From positions 1,452,650 through 1,516,649 of the forward strand of contig NZ_OBMU01000001.1 of assembly GCF_900218065.1 (NCBI RefSeq): 64,000 nucleotides of DNA. The letters run 5' to 3'. The notes below the pieces were generated by a model, which worked only from the letters and a program-made list of their open reading frames with translations, was not told the origin of the DNA and ran no database searches. Of the stretch, positions 36,495 through 45,308 are shown one piece after another. A program made the translations under genes and the position numbers. Position 1 is the stretch's first letter. Every line of letters begins with the position of its first letter. The stretch comes from Novosphingobium sp. Chol11 (GTDB lineage: Bacteria; Pseudomonadota; Alphaproteobacteria; Sphingomonadales; Sphingomonadaceae).

Positions 36495-37859
36495 ATGGCT
36501 TCGGCATGGCACCGCATGGGCACTGCGCCCTCCCTCCCCTCTCCTGCGGCTTCGCAGGACAGCCGGATGGTCGTGATCGCGCAGATCTTCTACTTCGTGT
36601 TCCTGATGATGGTCTTCATCGGCCAGCAGCCTTTTGCCTCGCGCACGCAGGATGAGCTGGTGGCGATGGCGGCGGACAATGACGGGTCGGACCTTTTCAA
36701 GCAGGCGCTGTTCATCGGCTTCGCGCTGCTGCTGACGGTGGTGCAGCTGTTGCGGCAGCATCCGCTGAAATACCGGTTCACCTTCTGGCCGCTGGCGATC
36801 ATGCTTGTGTGGTTCCTGATCACTTGCAGCTGGGGCGTCGATCCGTTCGTGTCCTTCAAGCGGGTGATGCAACAGTTCATCGTGATCTACATCACCTTCT
36901 GCGCATTGGCGCTGATCGGGCCTGAGCGGTTGCTGACGGCGCTGCGATGGGCGCTGATCTCCTCGCTGCTGATATGCTGGGTGTCGATGCCACTGACGTC
37001 CGCGGCGGTGCATCCGCCGACCGAGAGCGACAAGGCGCTGATCGGCGCGTGGCGCGGGTTCTTCTTCCACAAGAATATCGCGGGCGCGGTGATGGCGCTG
37101 TGCTTCATCGTGTGCGGCAATGCGTGGATCGACCGGCGCAAATGGTATTATGCGTTGTTTGCCGTCATGGCGTTCGTCTTCGTCATCGGGACGAAGAGCA
37201 AGACGTCGCTGGCGCTGTGCGTGGGGATGCTGGCGATCAGCAACATCTACCGCGCGCTGAGCGATAATACGCAAAAGCGGGCGATCCTGCTCATCATGCT
37301 TGGCTTTGGGATGGTCGGGTTCCTGGGGCTATACATCGCCTACCAGCCGACGATCGAGCGGCTGTTCGCTGATCCGACGAGCTTTACCGGGCGCGTGTCG
37401 ATCTGGCGTGTGGTGTTCGATTATCTGGCGGATCACCCGTTCCTGGGGGCGGGCTTTGGCGGCTTCTGGCAGGTGGGGGCGAACTCCCCGGCGCATGACT
37501 ATCTCAACCAGCAGTTCCAGATGCTGACGGCGCATTCGCATGACGGCTATCTGGAGATCTGGGTGACGACCGGGCCGCTGGGGCTGGCGCTGCTGCTGCT
37601 GAGCTTCCTCGCGCTGCCGGCCTATTGGTTCCTGACCGGATCGACCAGGGAGAACCAGCATCTGATGGTTCCAGCCTTCGCGATCTGGGTGTTCGTCATG
37701 TACCAGAATCTGCTGGAAACCTCCTTCTTCGACAAGGACCGGCAGGTTTGGGTGATCTTCCTCGCGGCCATCGCGACCGCGCACGCAACCTTCAAGGCCA
37801 AGCCGCGCCCGCAGTGGCAGCGGCGGCGCATTTCTTCCCGGGAGGCTGTTCATGGCTAG
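36495..37859 (+). CDS. O-antigen ligase/polymerase-family protein (Wzy-like polymerase)
   Basis: 454 aa with about ten to eleven hydrophobic helices and the PF04932 signature: a large periplasmic loop including GAWRGFFFHKNIAGAVMA and SFTGRVSIWRVVFDYL, then HPFLGAGFGGFW and TAHSHDGYLEIWV. It polymerises repeat units in the periplasm. The first 24 residues include a palindrome-encoded stretch; ATG 36567 (MVVIAQIFYF) could be the native start. It overlaps the following GT2 gene by 8 bases. Confidence 0.9.
   Translation: MASAWHRMGTAPSLPSPAASQDSRMVVIAQIFYFVFLMMVFIGQQPFASRTQDELVAMAADNDGSDLFKQALFIGFALLLTVVQLLRQHPLKYRFTFWPLAIMLVWFLITCSWGVDPFVSFKRVMQQFIVIYITFCALALIGPERLLTALRWALISSLLICWVSMPLTSAAVHPPTESDKALIGAWRGFFFHKNIAGAVMALCFIVCGNAWIDRRKWYYALFAVMAFVFVIGTKSKTSLALCVGMLAISNIYRALSDNTQKRAILLIMLGFGMVGFLGLYIAYQPTIERLFADPTSFTGRVSIWRVVFDYLADHPFLGAGFGGFWQVGANSPAHDYLNQQFQMLTAHSHDGYLEIWVTTGPLGLALLLLSFLALPAYWFLTGSTRENQHLMVPAFAIWVFVMYQNLLETSFFDKDRQVWVIFLAAIATAHATFKAKPRPQWQRRRISSREAVHG
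36542..36559. repeat. Short hairpin at the 5' end of the polymerase gene
   Basis: Arms TCCTGCG and CGCAGGA (7 bp, perfect) enclose GCTT and are preceded by a CCCTCCCTCCCCTC run. It may be a decayed copy of the same class of palindromic element found at 35142-35165. It lies between the annotated start (36495) and an alternative ATG at 36567. Confidence 0.5.
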
Positions 37860-38781
37860 GATCATCGTCTGCATCGCCACATGCAACCGGCCGCAGGGGT
37901 TGCGGCGGACGCTACATTCGATCGCCGCGCTGGAGACGGCGCATCAGATCGAGGTGCTGATCGCCGATAATGACGCCGCCCGGGCCGAAGGCATGGGCGT
38001 GGTCGAACGGCTCGCGGCGCAAGGCTATCGCTGGCCGATCAAGGCGCTGCTGGTGGCGGAGCGGGGCATTCCGGTGGTGCGCAACAGGCTGGTGGCGGAA
38101 GCGCTCGCGCGGCCCGGCGCGACGCATGTGGCGATGCTGGACGATGATGAGGCTGCATCGCCCGGCTGGATCGATGCGCTGGTGGACACGGCCATGCGGT
38201 GGAATGCCGATGTCGTGGGCGGAGCGGTGGCGCGGGAGATGGACGCGCGGGTCGCGCACTGGGCTGCGCGCCATCCCTTGTTGCAGGCGAAGCGGCGCGG
38301 TAATTCGGGGCCTGTGGCTCTGGTCGACAGTACCGCCAATGTGCTGATGACCGCGCAGGCGCTGCACCAGATGGGCGAGCGGCCCTTCGACGAACGCATG
38401 GCGCTGACCGGCGGGTCGGACAAGCAGTTGTTCAGCCGCATGGCGCGCAAGGGGTTCCGCTTCGCCTGGTCGGAAGAGGCGCTGGTGACGGAGCTTATCC
38501 CGGCGAGCCGGGTGACGGCGAAGTGGCTGCTGATGCGCGGCTACCGGCTGGGCATGACCGACATGATGGTCGAGCGCTTCCACAAGGGGCGGCTGCGTAC
38601 CCTGCTGATCGAAGCGCCGCGCATTGCTGCCGGGTTCCTCGTCGGCACGCTGGGCGCTGCCGCAACATTCGACCGGGGCAAGCGCGTCGTGCGGCTGGGC
38701 AAGCTGTACCGCGCCATCGGCAAGATCGCCGGGATCGCCGGTTTCCGCTATGAAGAATATCGAAAGGTGCACGGCGCATGA
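37852..38781 (+). CDS. Family 2 glycosyltransferase
   Basis: 309 aa GT-A. It begins MARIIVCIATCNRPQGLRRT, with VLIADND and the metal-binding HVAMLDDDEAASPGW (DDD motif near residue 98). A C-terminal hydrophobic/basic region follows residue 235. It resembles the GT2 encoded at 42896-43822 in length and motif spacing. It overlaps the polymerase gene by 8 bases and the next GT2 by 4. Donor unknown. Confidence 0.9.
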   Translation: MARIIVCIATCNRPQGLRRTLHSIAALETAHQIEVLIADNDAARAEGMGVVERLAAQGYRWPIKALLVAERGIPVVRNRLVAEALARPGATHVAMLDDDEAASPGWIDALVDTAMRWNADVVGGAVAREMDARVAHWAARHPLLQAKRRGNSGPVALVDSTANVLMTAQALHQMGERPFDERMALTGGSDKQLFSRMARKGFRFAWSEEALVTELIPASRVTAKWLLMRGYRLGMTDMMVERFHKGRLRTLLIEAPRIAAGFLVGTLGAAATFDRGKRVVRLGKLYRAIGKIAGIAGFRYEEYRKVHGA

Positions 38782-39722
38782 GCGATGCCGCCCCCTTCTT
38801 TTCCGTGGTCATTCCCCTCTACAACCGCGCGGCGATCGTCGGTGACACGATCCGATCCGTGCTGTCGCAGGATTGGCAGGATTTCGAGATCGTCGTGATA
38901 GACGATGGATCGCGAGACAATCCCCGGCCTGCGATCGAAGCCATCGGCGACAAGCGGGTGCGCTATATCAGGCAGGACAATGCCGGAGGCGGGGCGGCGC
39001 GCAACCATGGCATCGAAACAGCGCGGGGACGCTATATCGCCTTCCTCGATTCCGACGATCTTTTCCTGCCGGGAAAGCTATCCATCATTGCCCGCGCGCT
39101 GAAGGATGATGACGGCCGCACGGTCCTCTATTCGCGGATGAAGGTAGACCGGGGTGTCGACCGTTACTGGATAAGGCCCGATCGGGGCATCCGGGACGGC
39201 GAGGATGTCGGCGAATATCTGTTCTGCGCCAATCAGTTCATGCAGACGTCGACCATGGTCGTGCCAAGCGACTTGGCGCGCAAGGTGTTGTTCGATCCGG
39301 CTCTGAAAAAGGGACAGGATCTGGACTTCTGCGTCCGGTTGCAGGGCGCCGGGGCGCGGTTCAAGATGGTCGAGGAGCCGCTGACGGTCTGGCTCGATGC
39401 GACCGAAGCGGGCCGTACATCCTATGTCCGGGGCTATGAAACGTCGCTCGATTGGCTCGACCGCTGCGGTCATATGCTGACTGGCCGGGCACGGCGCGGC
39501 TATCGCGCGACCGTGCTCGCCTATCATATGGCGCCTGTCCGGCCCCTCGCCGCCCTCCGTGATCTGGTGGTCGGCCTGTTTGCGGGCGGCGTACCGCCAA
39601 CGGTGGTCGCGCGGCAGCTGCTGCGGTCGTTCCTCCCAAAGCCGCTCTACCGGTCGCTGGTGAACCGCTTCGTGCTGCGGTTCGGCAAAGGCGAACCGGC
39701 CCATGGCGGGGCGCGGTCGTGA
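38778..39722 (+). CDS. Family 2 glycosyltransferase
   Basis: 314 aa. It has a classic GT2 N-terminus FFSVVIPLYNRAAIVGDTI, VVIDDGSRDNP, NAGGGAARNHGIETARGRYI and the DSDD metal site (about residue 94), followed by an acceptor domain and a C-terminal amphipathic segment. It is closely related to the following gene, suggesting local duplication. Coupled by a 4-base overlap upstream. Confidence 0.92.
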   Translation: MSDAAPFFSVVIPLYNRAAIVGDTIRSVLSQDWQDFEIVVIDDGSRDNPRPAIEAIGDKRVRYIRQDNAGGGAARNHGIETARGRYIAFLDSDDLFLPGKLSIIARALKDDDGRTVLYSRMKVDRGVDRYWIRPDRGIRDGEDVGEYLFCANQFMQTSTMVVPSDLARKVLFDPALKKGQDLDFCVRLQGAGARFKMVEEPLTVWLDATEAGRTSYVRGYETSLDWLDRCGHMLTGRARRGYRATVLAYHMAPVRPLAALRDLVVGLFAGGVPPTVVARQLLRSFLPKPLYRSLVNRFVLRFGKGEPAHGGARS

Positions 39723-40690
39723 TGACGGCGTGGCAATCGCCATCGCAGCTGCAGGCTGCCGTCGCCGAACCCGTTTTTTCGGTCGTCATCCCCACCTATC
39801 AGCGGCGCGACGCTGTCGTGGCCGCAGTGCTGTCCGCGCTGGAGCAGAGCATCGCGGTAATCGAGGTGATCGTCGTCATCGATGGGTCGACGGACGGCAC
39901 CGAATTGGCGCTTCAGGCCATCAAGGACCCGCGCCTGTCTATCATCGTGCAGCAGAACCGGGGTGCATCGGCAGCGCGCAACGCTGGCATCGATCAGGCA
40001 CGGGGGCGATATATCGCATTTCTGGACTGCGACGACCGTTTCCTGCCGCATCATCTGGCCGACCTGCTGCCGCTGTTGGAGGAGAATGAAAATATCGTCG
40101 CCTATGGCCAGGTGCTGGCAGACCGGGGCGGCGGGCGTAATTTCCTGAAGCCTCCACGCGCGATACAGCGCAACGAGCCGGTTGATCGCTACCTGATGTG
40201 CGATCGAGGCTTCATCCAGACGAGCAGCGTGGCGCTCAGCCGCTCGCTGGCGGAGAAGGTGCGGTATCGCGAAGATGTGAAGTTCGGCGATGATACCGAT
40301 TTTGCGCTGCGCCTGTCGCTGGCAGGGGCAGTCTTCGTGATGGCGAGCCGCCCCGGCACCATCTGGACCGACAGGCAGGCGCAGGACCGCTTGTCGCAGG
40401 TTCGCGGCAATGTCGGGAGCCTGGCGTGGCTGGCCGACCTGCGCCCGCATATCTCCACGCGTGCCTTTTCGGGCTATATGGGCTGGCATGCCGCAAAGAG
40501 CATCTGGCCGACCGAGCGGCTGCGCGCCATCCGCTATTATCTGACGGCCCTTTTGCATGGCGCTTATGGCCCGCGCCTGGCGGGGGCCGTGCTGATGCAG
40601 ATCGTCCTGCCTGACGGTGTTTACCGAAGCCTATGCGACCGGTGGATCGATGTCTCGCGCCTTTTCACTGGACGGAGGCAGAGCCTGTGA
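39722..40690 (+). CDS. Family 2 glycosyltransferase
   Basis: 322 aa from ATG 39722, which shares one base with the upstream stop (a GTG one codon earlier is possible). The GT2 signature is VFSVVIPTYQRRDAVVAAV, VVIDGSTDGT, RGASAARNAGIDQARGRYI and DCDD. Its similar layout to the preceding gene indicates paralogy. It assembles the repeat unit on the cytoplasmic face. Confidence 0.92.
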   Translation: MTAWQSPSQLQAAVAEPVFSVVIPTYQRRDAVVAAVLSALEQSIAVIEVIVVIDGSTDGTELALQAIKDPRLSIIVQQNRGASAARNAGIDQARGRYIAFLDCDDRFLPHHLADLLPLLEENENIVAYGQVLADRGGGRNFLKPPRAIQRNEPVDRYLMCDRGFIQTSSVALSRSLAEKVRYREDVKFGDDTDFALRLSLAGAVFVMASRPGTIWTDRQAQDRLSQVRGNVGSLAWLADLRPHISTRAFSGYMGWHAAKSIWPTERLRAIRYYLTALLHGAYGPRLAGAVLMQIVLPDGVYRSLCDRWIDVSRLFTGRRQSL

Positions 40691-41817
40691 TGCGGCGCGA
40701 ATTCCTGACAGGCGCAGCGACATTGGCCGCCTGCTCCCCCATACCGCCCGGCGCCGCGCGCGTGGTGTCGCGCGAAGGGCTGGCCGATCACGCCAGACAA
40801 TCCGGCCGCTATTTTGGCGCGGCCGTGAAGTCGCGGCTGCTGCGCGAGGACAGGGCCTACCGCGCGGCGGCCGCGCGGGAATGCAACATATTGGTGCAGG
40901 AATATGAACTGAAGCGCAAAACCGCCGAACCCAAGCCCGGCAAATATGATTTCAAGGGCGCGGACGAGATCATCGATTTCGCGCAGCAGCATGGGATGCG
41001 GGCGCGTGGGCACACGCTGGTCTGGTACACGGCCAATCCCACATGGCTGGAACCAGCGGTGGAGCGCGCGGGGAAAGCGGAACAGCGACGCTTGATGACC
41101 AGCTATATCGACGTCGCCATGCGCCGCTATGCGGGCCGGATCAGCGAATGGGACGTGGTCAACGAGACGCTGGAACCCAATCAGGGCCGAGCAGACGGCA
41201 TGCGTGCGGAAAACCTTTGGATGAAAGCCATGGGCGAACATTATATCGACCTCGCCTTCCACCGCGCCCGAGAAGTCGATGGCGACGCTACGCTGTTCCT
41301 CGGCGACTATGGACTGGAGCATGATTCCCCGCGGTGCGAACGGCGGCGGACGGCGATGCTGAAGCTGCTCGATCGCTTGCTCGGGCGCGGCGTGCCGATC
41401 GATGCTGTCGGAGTTCAGGGGCACTTGAAGCCCTATAGGGAGCCCTTCAAGCAACGGCAGTTCGCAGACTTTCTCGACACATTGAGCGGATATGGGCTGA
41501 AGCTGGCGATCACCGAACTGGACATTGCCGATCGTGGCGGGCCGCCCAATCCGGAAAAACGAGACCGCGAGGTTGCGGCGTTCGGCAAGGCTTTCCTCGA
41601 TGTCGCCCTGGACAATCCTGCGGTGGAATCGGTGCTCTGCTGGGGCATTTCCGATCAATATTCCTGGCTGTCCAATTATCCGGAATATAAGTGGCCGGAC
41701 GGGCAATTGTCGCGTGGCCTGCCCTTCGACGGCAAGATGGCGCGCAAGCCATTTTGGGATGCGATTGCGGGCGCGTTCGATGCGGCGCCGCCTGTCGGCA
41801 GGAGGAACCGAGCATGA
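40690..41817 (+). CDS. GH10 family endo-beta-1,4-xylanase-like hydrolase, predicted Tat lipoprotein
   Basis: 375 aa from ATG 40690 (overlaps the upstream stop by 1 base); a longer frame lies within the GT2 gene. The N-terminus has a twin-arginine RREFL and a lipobox-like LAAC with Cys15, suggesting a Tat-exported lipoprotein. The GH10 barrel shows acid/base Glu159 in WDVVNETLEPN, nucleophile Glu276 in AITELDIA, and GHTLVWY. The usual ENEMKW is replaced by EYELKR. It may trim, release or quality-control the exopolysaccharide; this would fit a beta-1,4-linked xylose- or glucose-containing polymer. Confidence 0.88.
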   Translation: MRREFLTGAATLAACSPIPPGAARVVSREGLADHARQSGRYFGAAVKSRLLREDRAYRAAAARECNILVQEYELKRKTAEPKPGKYDFKGADEIIDFAQQHGMRARGHTLVWYTANPTWLEPAVERAGKAEQRRLMTSYIDVAMRRYAGRISEWDVVNETLEPNQGRADGMRAENLWMKAMGEHYIDLAFHRAREVDGDATLFLGDYGLEHDSPRCERRRTAMLKLLDRLLGRGVPIDAVGVQGHLKPYREPFKQRQFADFLDTLSGYGLKLAITELDIADRGGPPNPEKRDREVAAFGKAFLDVALDNPAVESVLCWGISDQYSWLSNYPEYKWPDGQLSRGLPFDGKMARKPFWDAIAGAFDAAPPVGRRNRA

Positions 41818-42899
41818 GGGTCGCTTCCCTGACAGGCCTGCGCGGGGTCGCGGCGGTTTCCGTCCTGCTTTATCATATCCCGCATCAGCCGGCCTTTTCG
41901 CAGTTTGCGATTCCCCTGTTCTCGCGCGCCTATCTGGCCGTGGACCTGTTCTTTATCCTGAGCGGCTTCGTCATTTCCTACGGTTATCATGACCGGGTCG
42001 TGACGCATCTGAGCCGGGCAAGCTATGCCGACTTCCTGATCAATCGCATGGCCCGGGTGTGGCCGCTGCACCTGATCGTGACATTGGTGTTCGGGCTTCG
42101 CATCCTGCTGAACGTTTCCGGCAACCAGTCGATCGACTTGAACGCGGGCAACGTGATCAGCAATCTATTCATGGTGCAAAGCTGGGGATGGGGAACGGAG
42201 CCGATCGCTGGCAATAGCTGGTCGGTCAGTACGGAAGTCGCCGCCTACCTGATCTATCCCCTGATTGCGATGCTGGCCTTTTCGCGCCTGGCCTGGGCGC
42301 AGGCGGCGCTTTGCATCGGGGTGCTGATGTTCGTGGCATCCTCGGGCCTTGGATCGAGCGGGCCGCTGGACGTCAACGATAGCGACAGCGTGTTGACGCT
42401 GTTGCGCTGCGTTGCGGGCTTCTCGCTGGGCGTACTGACATATCGGGTTGCGGACCATCCTGTATGCAAGGCGGTGATCGATCGCAGGGGCGGCTTTGCA
42501 GGGGTCTGCGCCCTGATCGCGCTGGCGCTGCTGTTGCCGGGAGCCGATGTGCTGGTCGTGTGCCTGATGCCTGCGCTGGTGCTGAGCTGCTATTATGATG
42601 GGCCTGCCGCGCGCGCTGTGATGGCCAACCGATTGAGCTTTCACCTCGGCCTCATCAGCTATTCCATCTATCTTTGGCATCCGCTGGTGCGTGACGTCGC
42701 GGCGCGTACGATGGGTGTGGCGCAGCGGCACGGGATTGCCGGGATGGATTGGCTGTTCGTGCTGGGGATGCTGGTCGTCACCTGGCTGATTTGCTGGGTC
42801 AGCTACCTGTTGATCGAGGTGCGCGGGCATCAGCTGATCAAGTGGATGCAAAAGGGACGTCCGCAGCGCCCGGCAGCACTGGAACCCGCGGCGCCATGA
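41814..42899 (+). CDS. Acyltransferase 3 family protein (OafA/ExoZ-like)
   Basis: 361 aa from the ATG overlapping the xylanase stop, with GGAGG 9 bases upstream. About ten transmembrane helices. The start RVASLTGLRGVAAVSVLLYH carries the R and H of the acyltransferase-3 active site, followed by VDLFFILSGFVISYGY and the C-terminal YSIYLWHPLV. It probably O-acetylates (or succinylates) the repeat unit at the inner membrane. Confidence 0.93.
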   Translation: MRVASLTGLRGVAAVSVLLYHIPHQPAFSQFAIPLFSRAYLAVDLFFILSGFVISYGYHDRVVTHLSRASYADFLINRMARVWPLHLIVTLVFGLRILLNVSGNQSIDLNAGNVISNLFMVQSWGWGTEPIAGNSWSVSTEVAAYLIYPLIAMLAFSRLAWAQAALCIGVLMFVASSGLGSSGPLDVNDSDSVLTLLRCVAGFSLGVLTYRVADHPVCKAVIDRRGGFAGVCALIALALLLPGADVLVVCLMPALVLSCYYDGPAARAVMANRLSFHLGLISYSIYLWHPLVRDVAARTMGVAQRHGIAGMDWLFVLGMLVVTWLICWVSYLLIEVRGHQLIKWMQKGRPQRPAALEPAAP

Positions 42900-43822
42900 T
42901 GGGCAAGCCGATCTGGATCGCCATCCCGACATTCAAGCGGCCAGCCGAATTGCGGCACTTGCTGGAAACGCTGGCGCGGCTGGTGCGGGGGCAGGATGTC
43001 ATGGTGCTGGTCGCCGACAATGACGGGCAGGCTGCGGATGGCGCTGCGGTGGTGGAGGCTTTGCGAGGGGACGGCTATCCCCTCCCCCTTAGGCTGCTGC
43101 GGGTGGCGGAGCCGGGGCTTTGCTCTGTCCGCAACGCGATATGTGAAACGGCGATGGCTGATCCGACGATGCGGTTCATCGCCATGATCGATGATGACGA
43201 GTGGCCTCAGCCGGGCTGGCTGGACGCCCTGCTCGCCTGTCAGGCGCAAGTGGGCGCGGATGTGGTGGCGGGACCTGTCGACTTTCACTTCATGGGAAAG
43301 CCGCCGCGATGGGCCGGGCAGACGCTCGTGTTCCGGCCCGAACGGCGCGCCTGGGGAGCGACGGGGATGCTGTGGGCGAGCAATAACCTGCTGGTGAGCC
43401 GCAGGGCGCTGGAGATGGTGACGCGGCCGTGGTTCGATCCGCGCTTCAATCGCAGCGGCGGCGAGGATCTGGATTTCCTGGCGCGATTGCGGGAAGCGGG
43501 CGCGCGGTTCGCCTGGGCACCCGAGGCGCGTGTCAGCGAATGGGTTCCGCCGGAGCGGGCGAAGCTGAGCTGGGTGCTCAAGCGGATGTGGCGGATCGGC
43601 TTTACCGAGACTTTGGCACGGCGGAAGCGGGGGCCGGGGCGCCTGGCCCGGCTTGCGCTGTTCGGCCGGACGCTGGGCATATTGGCATTGCGCACCGTTG
43701 GCCTTGCGGGGCTGATCCTGCCCGGCGCGCACCGCGTGGACGTTGCCGGGCAGTGGGTGAAATGCTGGGGACGCCTCTATGCCCTCTCGGGCGGCGCCCA
43801 CAGCCATTATGGCGCGTTGTAG
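42896..43822 (+). CDS. Family 2 glycosyltransferase
   Basis: 308 aa from ATG 42896, overlapping the acyltransferase gene by 4 bases. WIAIPTFKRPAELRHLL at the start, MVLVADNDGQAADG, and a metal motif IAMIDDDEWPQPGW; GGEDLDFLARLREAG matches the acceptor-side ED motif. It parallels the GT2 at 37852 and may be a duplicate of it. It is the last plus-strand gene of the cluster and overlaps the convergent GH16 gene by 16 bases. Confidence 0.9.
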   Translation: MMGKPIWIAIPTFKRPAELRHLLETLARLVRGQDVMVLVADNDGQAADGAAVVEALRGDGYPLPLRLLRVAEPGLCSVRNAICETAMADPTMRFIAMIDDDEWPQPGWLDALLACQAQVGADVVAGPVDFHFMGKPPRWAGQTLVFRPERRAWGATGMLWASNNLLVSRRALEMVTRPWFDPRFNRSGGEDLDFLARLREAGARFAWAPEARVSEWVPPERAKLSWVLKRMWRIGFTETLARRKRGPGRLARLALFGRTLGILALRTVGLAGLILPGAHRVDVAGQWVKCWGRLYALSGGAHSHYGAL

Positions 43823-45195
43823 ATACGGAAGCTCTTGATGATCATGTCGCCCGAGCCGTCATCATAGGCCCCGCTGGTTTTCACCGCGACGTCCATGATC
43901 GGATACCAGCGGTGCCCCTGGAAGGGATTGACCGACTGATAGGTTTCGACCCCGTCCACGAACCAGGTGATATAGTCGCGCTGAATATCCACCGCGAAGC
44001 TGTGGAAACCCTGGGAGAAGCCGTTCAGGCCGTAAGCCTGCTCCGCCTGGATCGTGACGCCCCGCTGAAAGCTGCGCACGCCGCCGCTGCCGCCATGGAT
44101 GGTCTGGCCGATGTGGCGGTCGAAGTCCCAATAGCTCTGATAGCCAAAGCCTTCATAGATATCGATTTCGGGCGGCCAGCCGCTGGTGGAGATCAGCCAG
44201 AATGCAGGCCATGATCCGCGGCGGCTGGGCATCTTCGCTACCCATTCATATTGGCCGTAGCCGATCTGCGAGGCGATGAAGTTGCGGCCGTCCAGTACGG
44301 TGGCGCCATAATACCAGTTCTGGCCTTCATACCAGATGGGCGTCTTGAGCTTCTGGCTGTGCAGGACGAGCCCCTGCGTACCCCAGTAGACGGGCCCCTC
44401 CACGCCGGGGAAGACGGATGAATCGAGGTAGAGGCCGGCTTCGCCATTGGCGATCTGGGTGCGGCCATGCGAGAGCGAGGTGGCCCAGCGGTCCCAGCCG
44501 CCGTCAGGGGAGCGCTTGTGCGTCTCCTTCTTAAGCTCGAACTGAAGCGTGCCCGTCGCCGCGAAGGCGCGAGGTTGGCGGAAGGTGCCGCTTGCCTTGA
44601 GCGTCGGCGCGGCGGCGCTGGTAGCGGTGATGGTCGCGAGCGATTGCCCCTGCAGGCCGCCCCAGGGTGCTTCGCGCAGCTTCACCTGGAACTGCTGTCC
44701 TTCGGCGAGGCTGGTGATCGGCACCTCGACCGTCTGGACGAGCGGATCGCCGGGGCGGAAGATGACGACCGTGTCGACGGTCTGGTAATTATATCCCGAC
44801 AACGCTCGCAGCGTGCCTGATCCGTTAATCGTGATGACCCGCGCGATGACCGTGTTGGGCGTCGGCCGGTCCAGCGTCACCGGCACATAAGCAGTGCCGC
44901 TGCCCGGAAGAACCGTGGCATTGCCCAGCGACAGTGTCGCCTTGTCCGGCAGCTTTGTACCGCTGGCGAAATCGAAAGTGGAAAAGCTCGACGTCATGGT
45001 CGAGCTCGGACCAGTCGTGGACGAAGTCGTCGAAGATGTGGTCAACGCTGGTGCGCTGCCCAGCAGAGTGGTTGTCGATCCAGTCGATGAGGTGGGTGAC
45101 GATCCGCCCGATATGATTGTCGCGGCCCCCGCCGCCATGACGCACAAAAGCGATAATCCGGCTCCAACCATGGAGCCGGTCAGCCTGATATTCAT
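43807..45195 (-). CDS. Secreted GH16 family glycoside hydrolase
   Basis: 462 aa. A signal peptide (about residues 1-25) is followed by a Ser/Thr-rich low-complexity linker (31-70), a Calx-beta-like beta-sandwich (about 82-195) and a GH16 jelly roll. The catalytic motif is PEIDIYEG with Glu343, Asp345 and Glu348. GH16 includes laminarinases, lichenases and the succinoglycan depolymerase ExoK, so it likely cuts a beta-1,3/1,4-linked polymer, perhaps the one made by this cluster. Convergent with the last GT2 gene (16-base overlap). Confidence 0.9.
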   Translation of the reverse strand: MNIRLTGSMVGAGLSLLCVMAAGAATIISGGSSPTSSTGSTTTLLGSAPALTTSSTTSSTTGPSSTMTSSFSTFDFASGTKLPDKATLSLGNATVLPGSGTAYVPVTLDRPTPNTVIARVITINGSGTLRALSGYNYQTVDTVVIFRPGDPLVQTVEVPITSLAEGQQFQVKLREAPWGGLQGQSLATITATSAAAPTLKASGTFRQPRAFAATGTLQFELKKETHKRSPDGGWDRWATSLSHGRTQIANGEAGLYLDSSVFPGVEGPVYWGTQGLVLHSQKLKTPIWYEGQNWYYGATVLDGRNFIASQIGYGQYEWVAKMPSRRGSWPAFWLISTSGWPPEIDIYEGFGYQSYWDFDRHIGQTIHGGSGGVRSFQRGVTIQAEQAYGLNGFSQGFHSFAVDIQRDYITWFVDGVETYQSVNPFQGHRWYPIMDVAVKTSGAYDDGSGDMIIKSFRIYNAP

Positions 45196-45265
45196 GTTTG
45201 CAACCCCCGCTTATTAGCCCCCTTAGGGTCCTATACGAAGGTTAACAAAAACTTCCGGTCAAGCA

Positions 45266-45302
45266 CGGCTCATCGCAAAGGAGAGATCTTTGCGACGAGC
45301 CG
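45266..45302 (-). terminator. Strong stem-loop after ugd
   Basis: Arms CGGCTCATCGCAAAG (45266-45280) and CTTTGCGACGAGCCG (45288-45302) pair over 15 positions with a single mismatch and a 7-base loop. It begins 7 bases beyond the ugd stop and lies ahead of the GH16 gene. There is no immediate U-run (TTTTTG occurs about 18 bases further on), so it may act as an mRNA 3'-end stabiliser or weak terminator. Confidence 0.55.
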
Positions 45303-45308
45303 AGGAAC

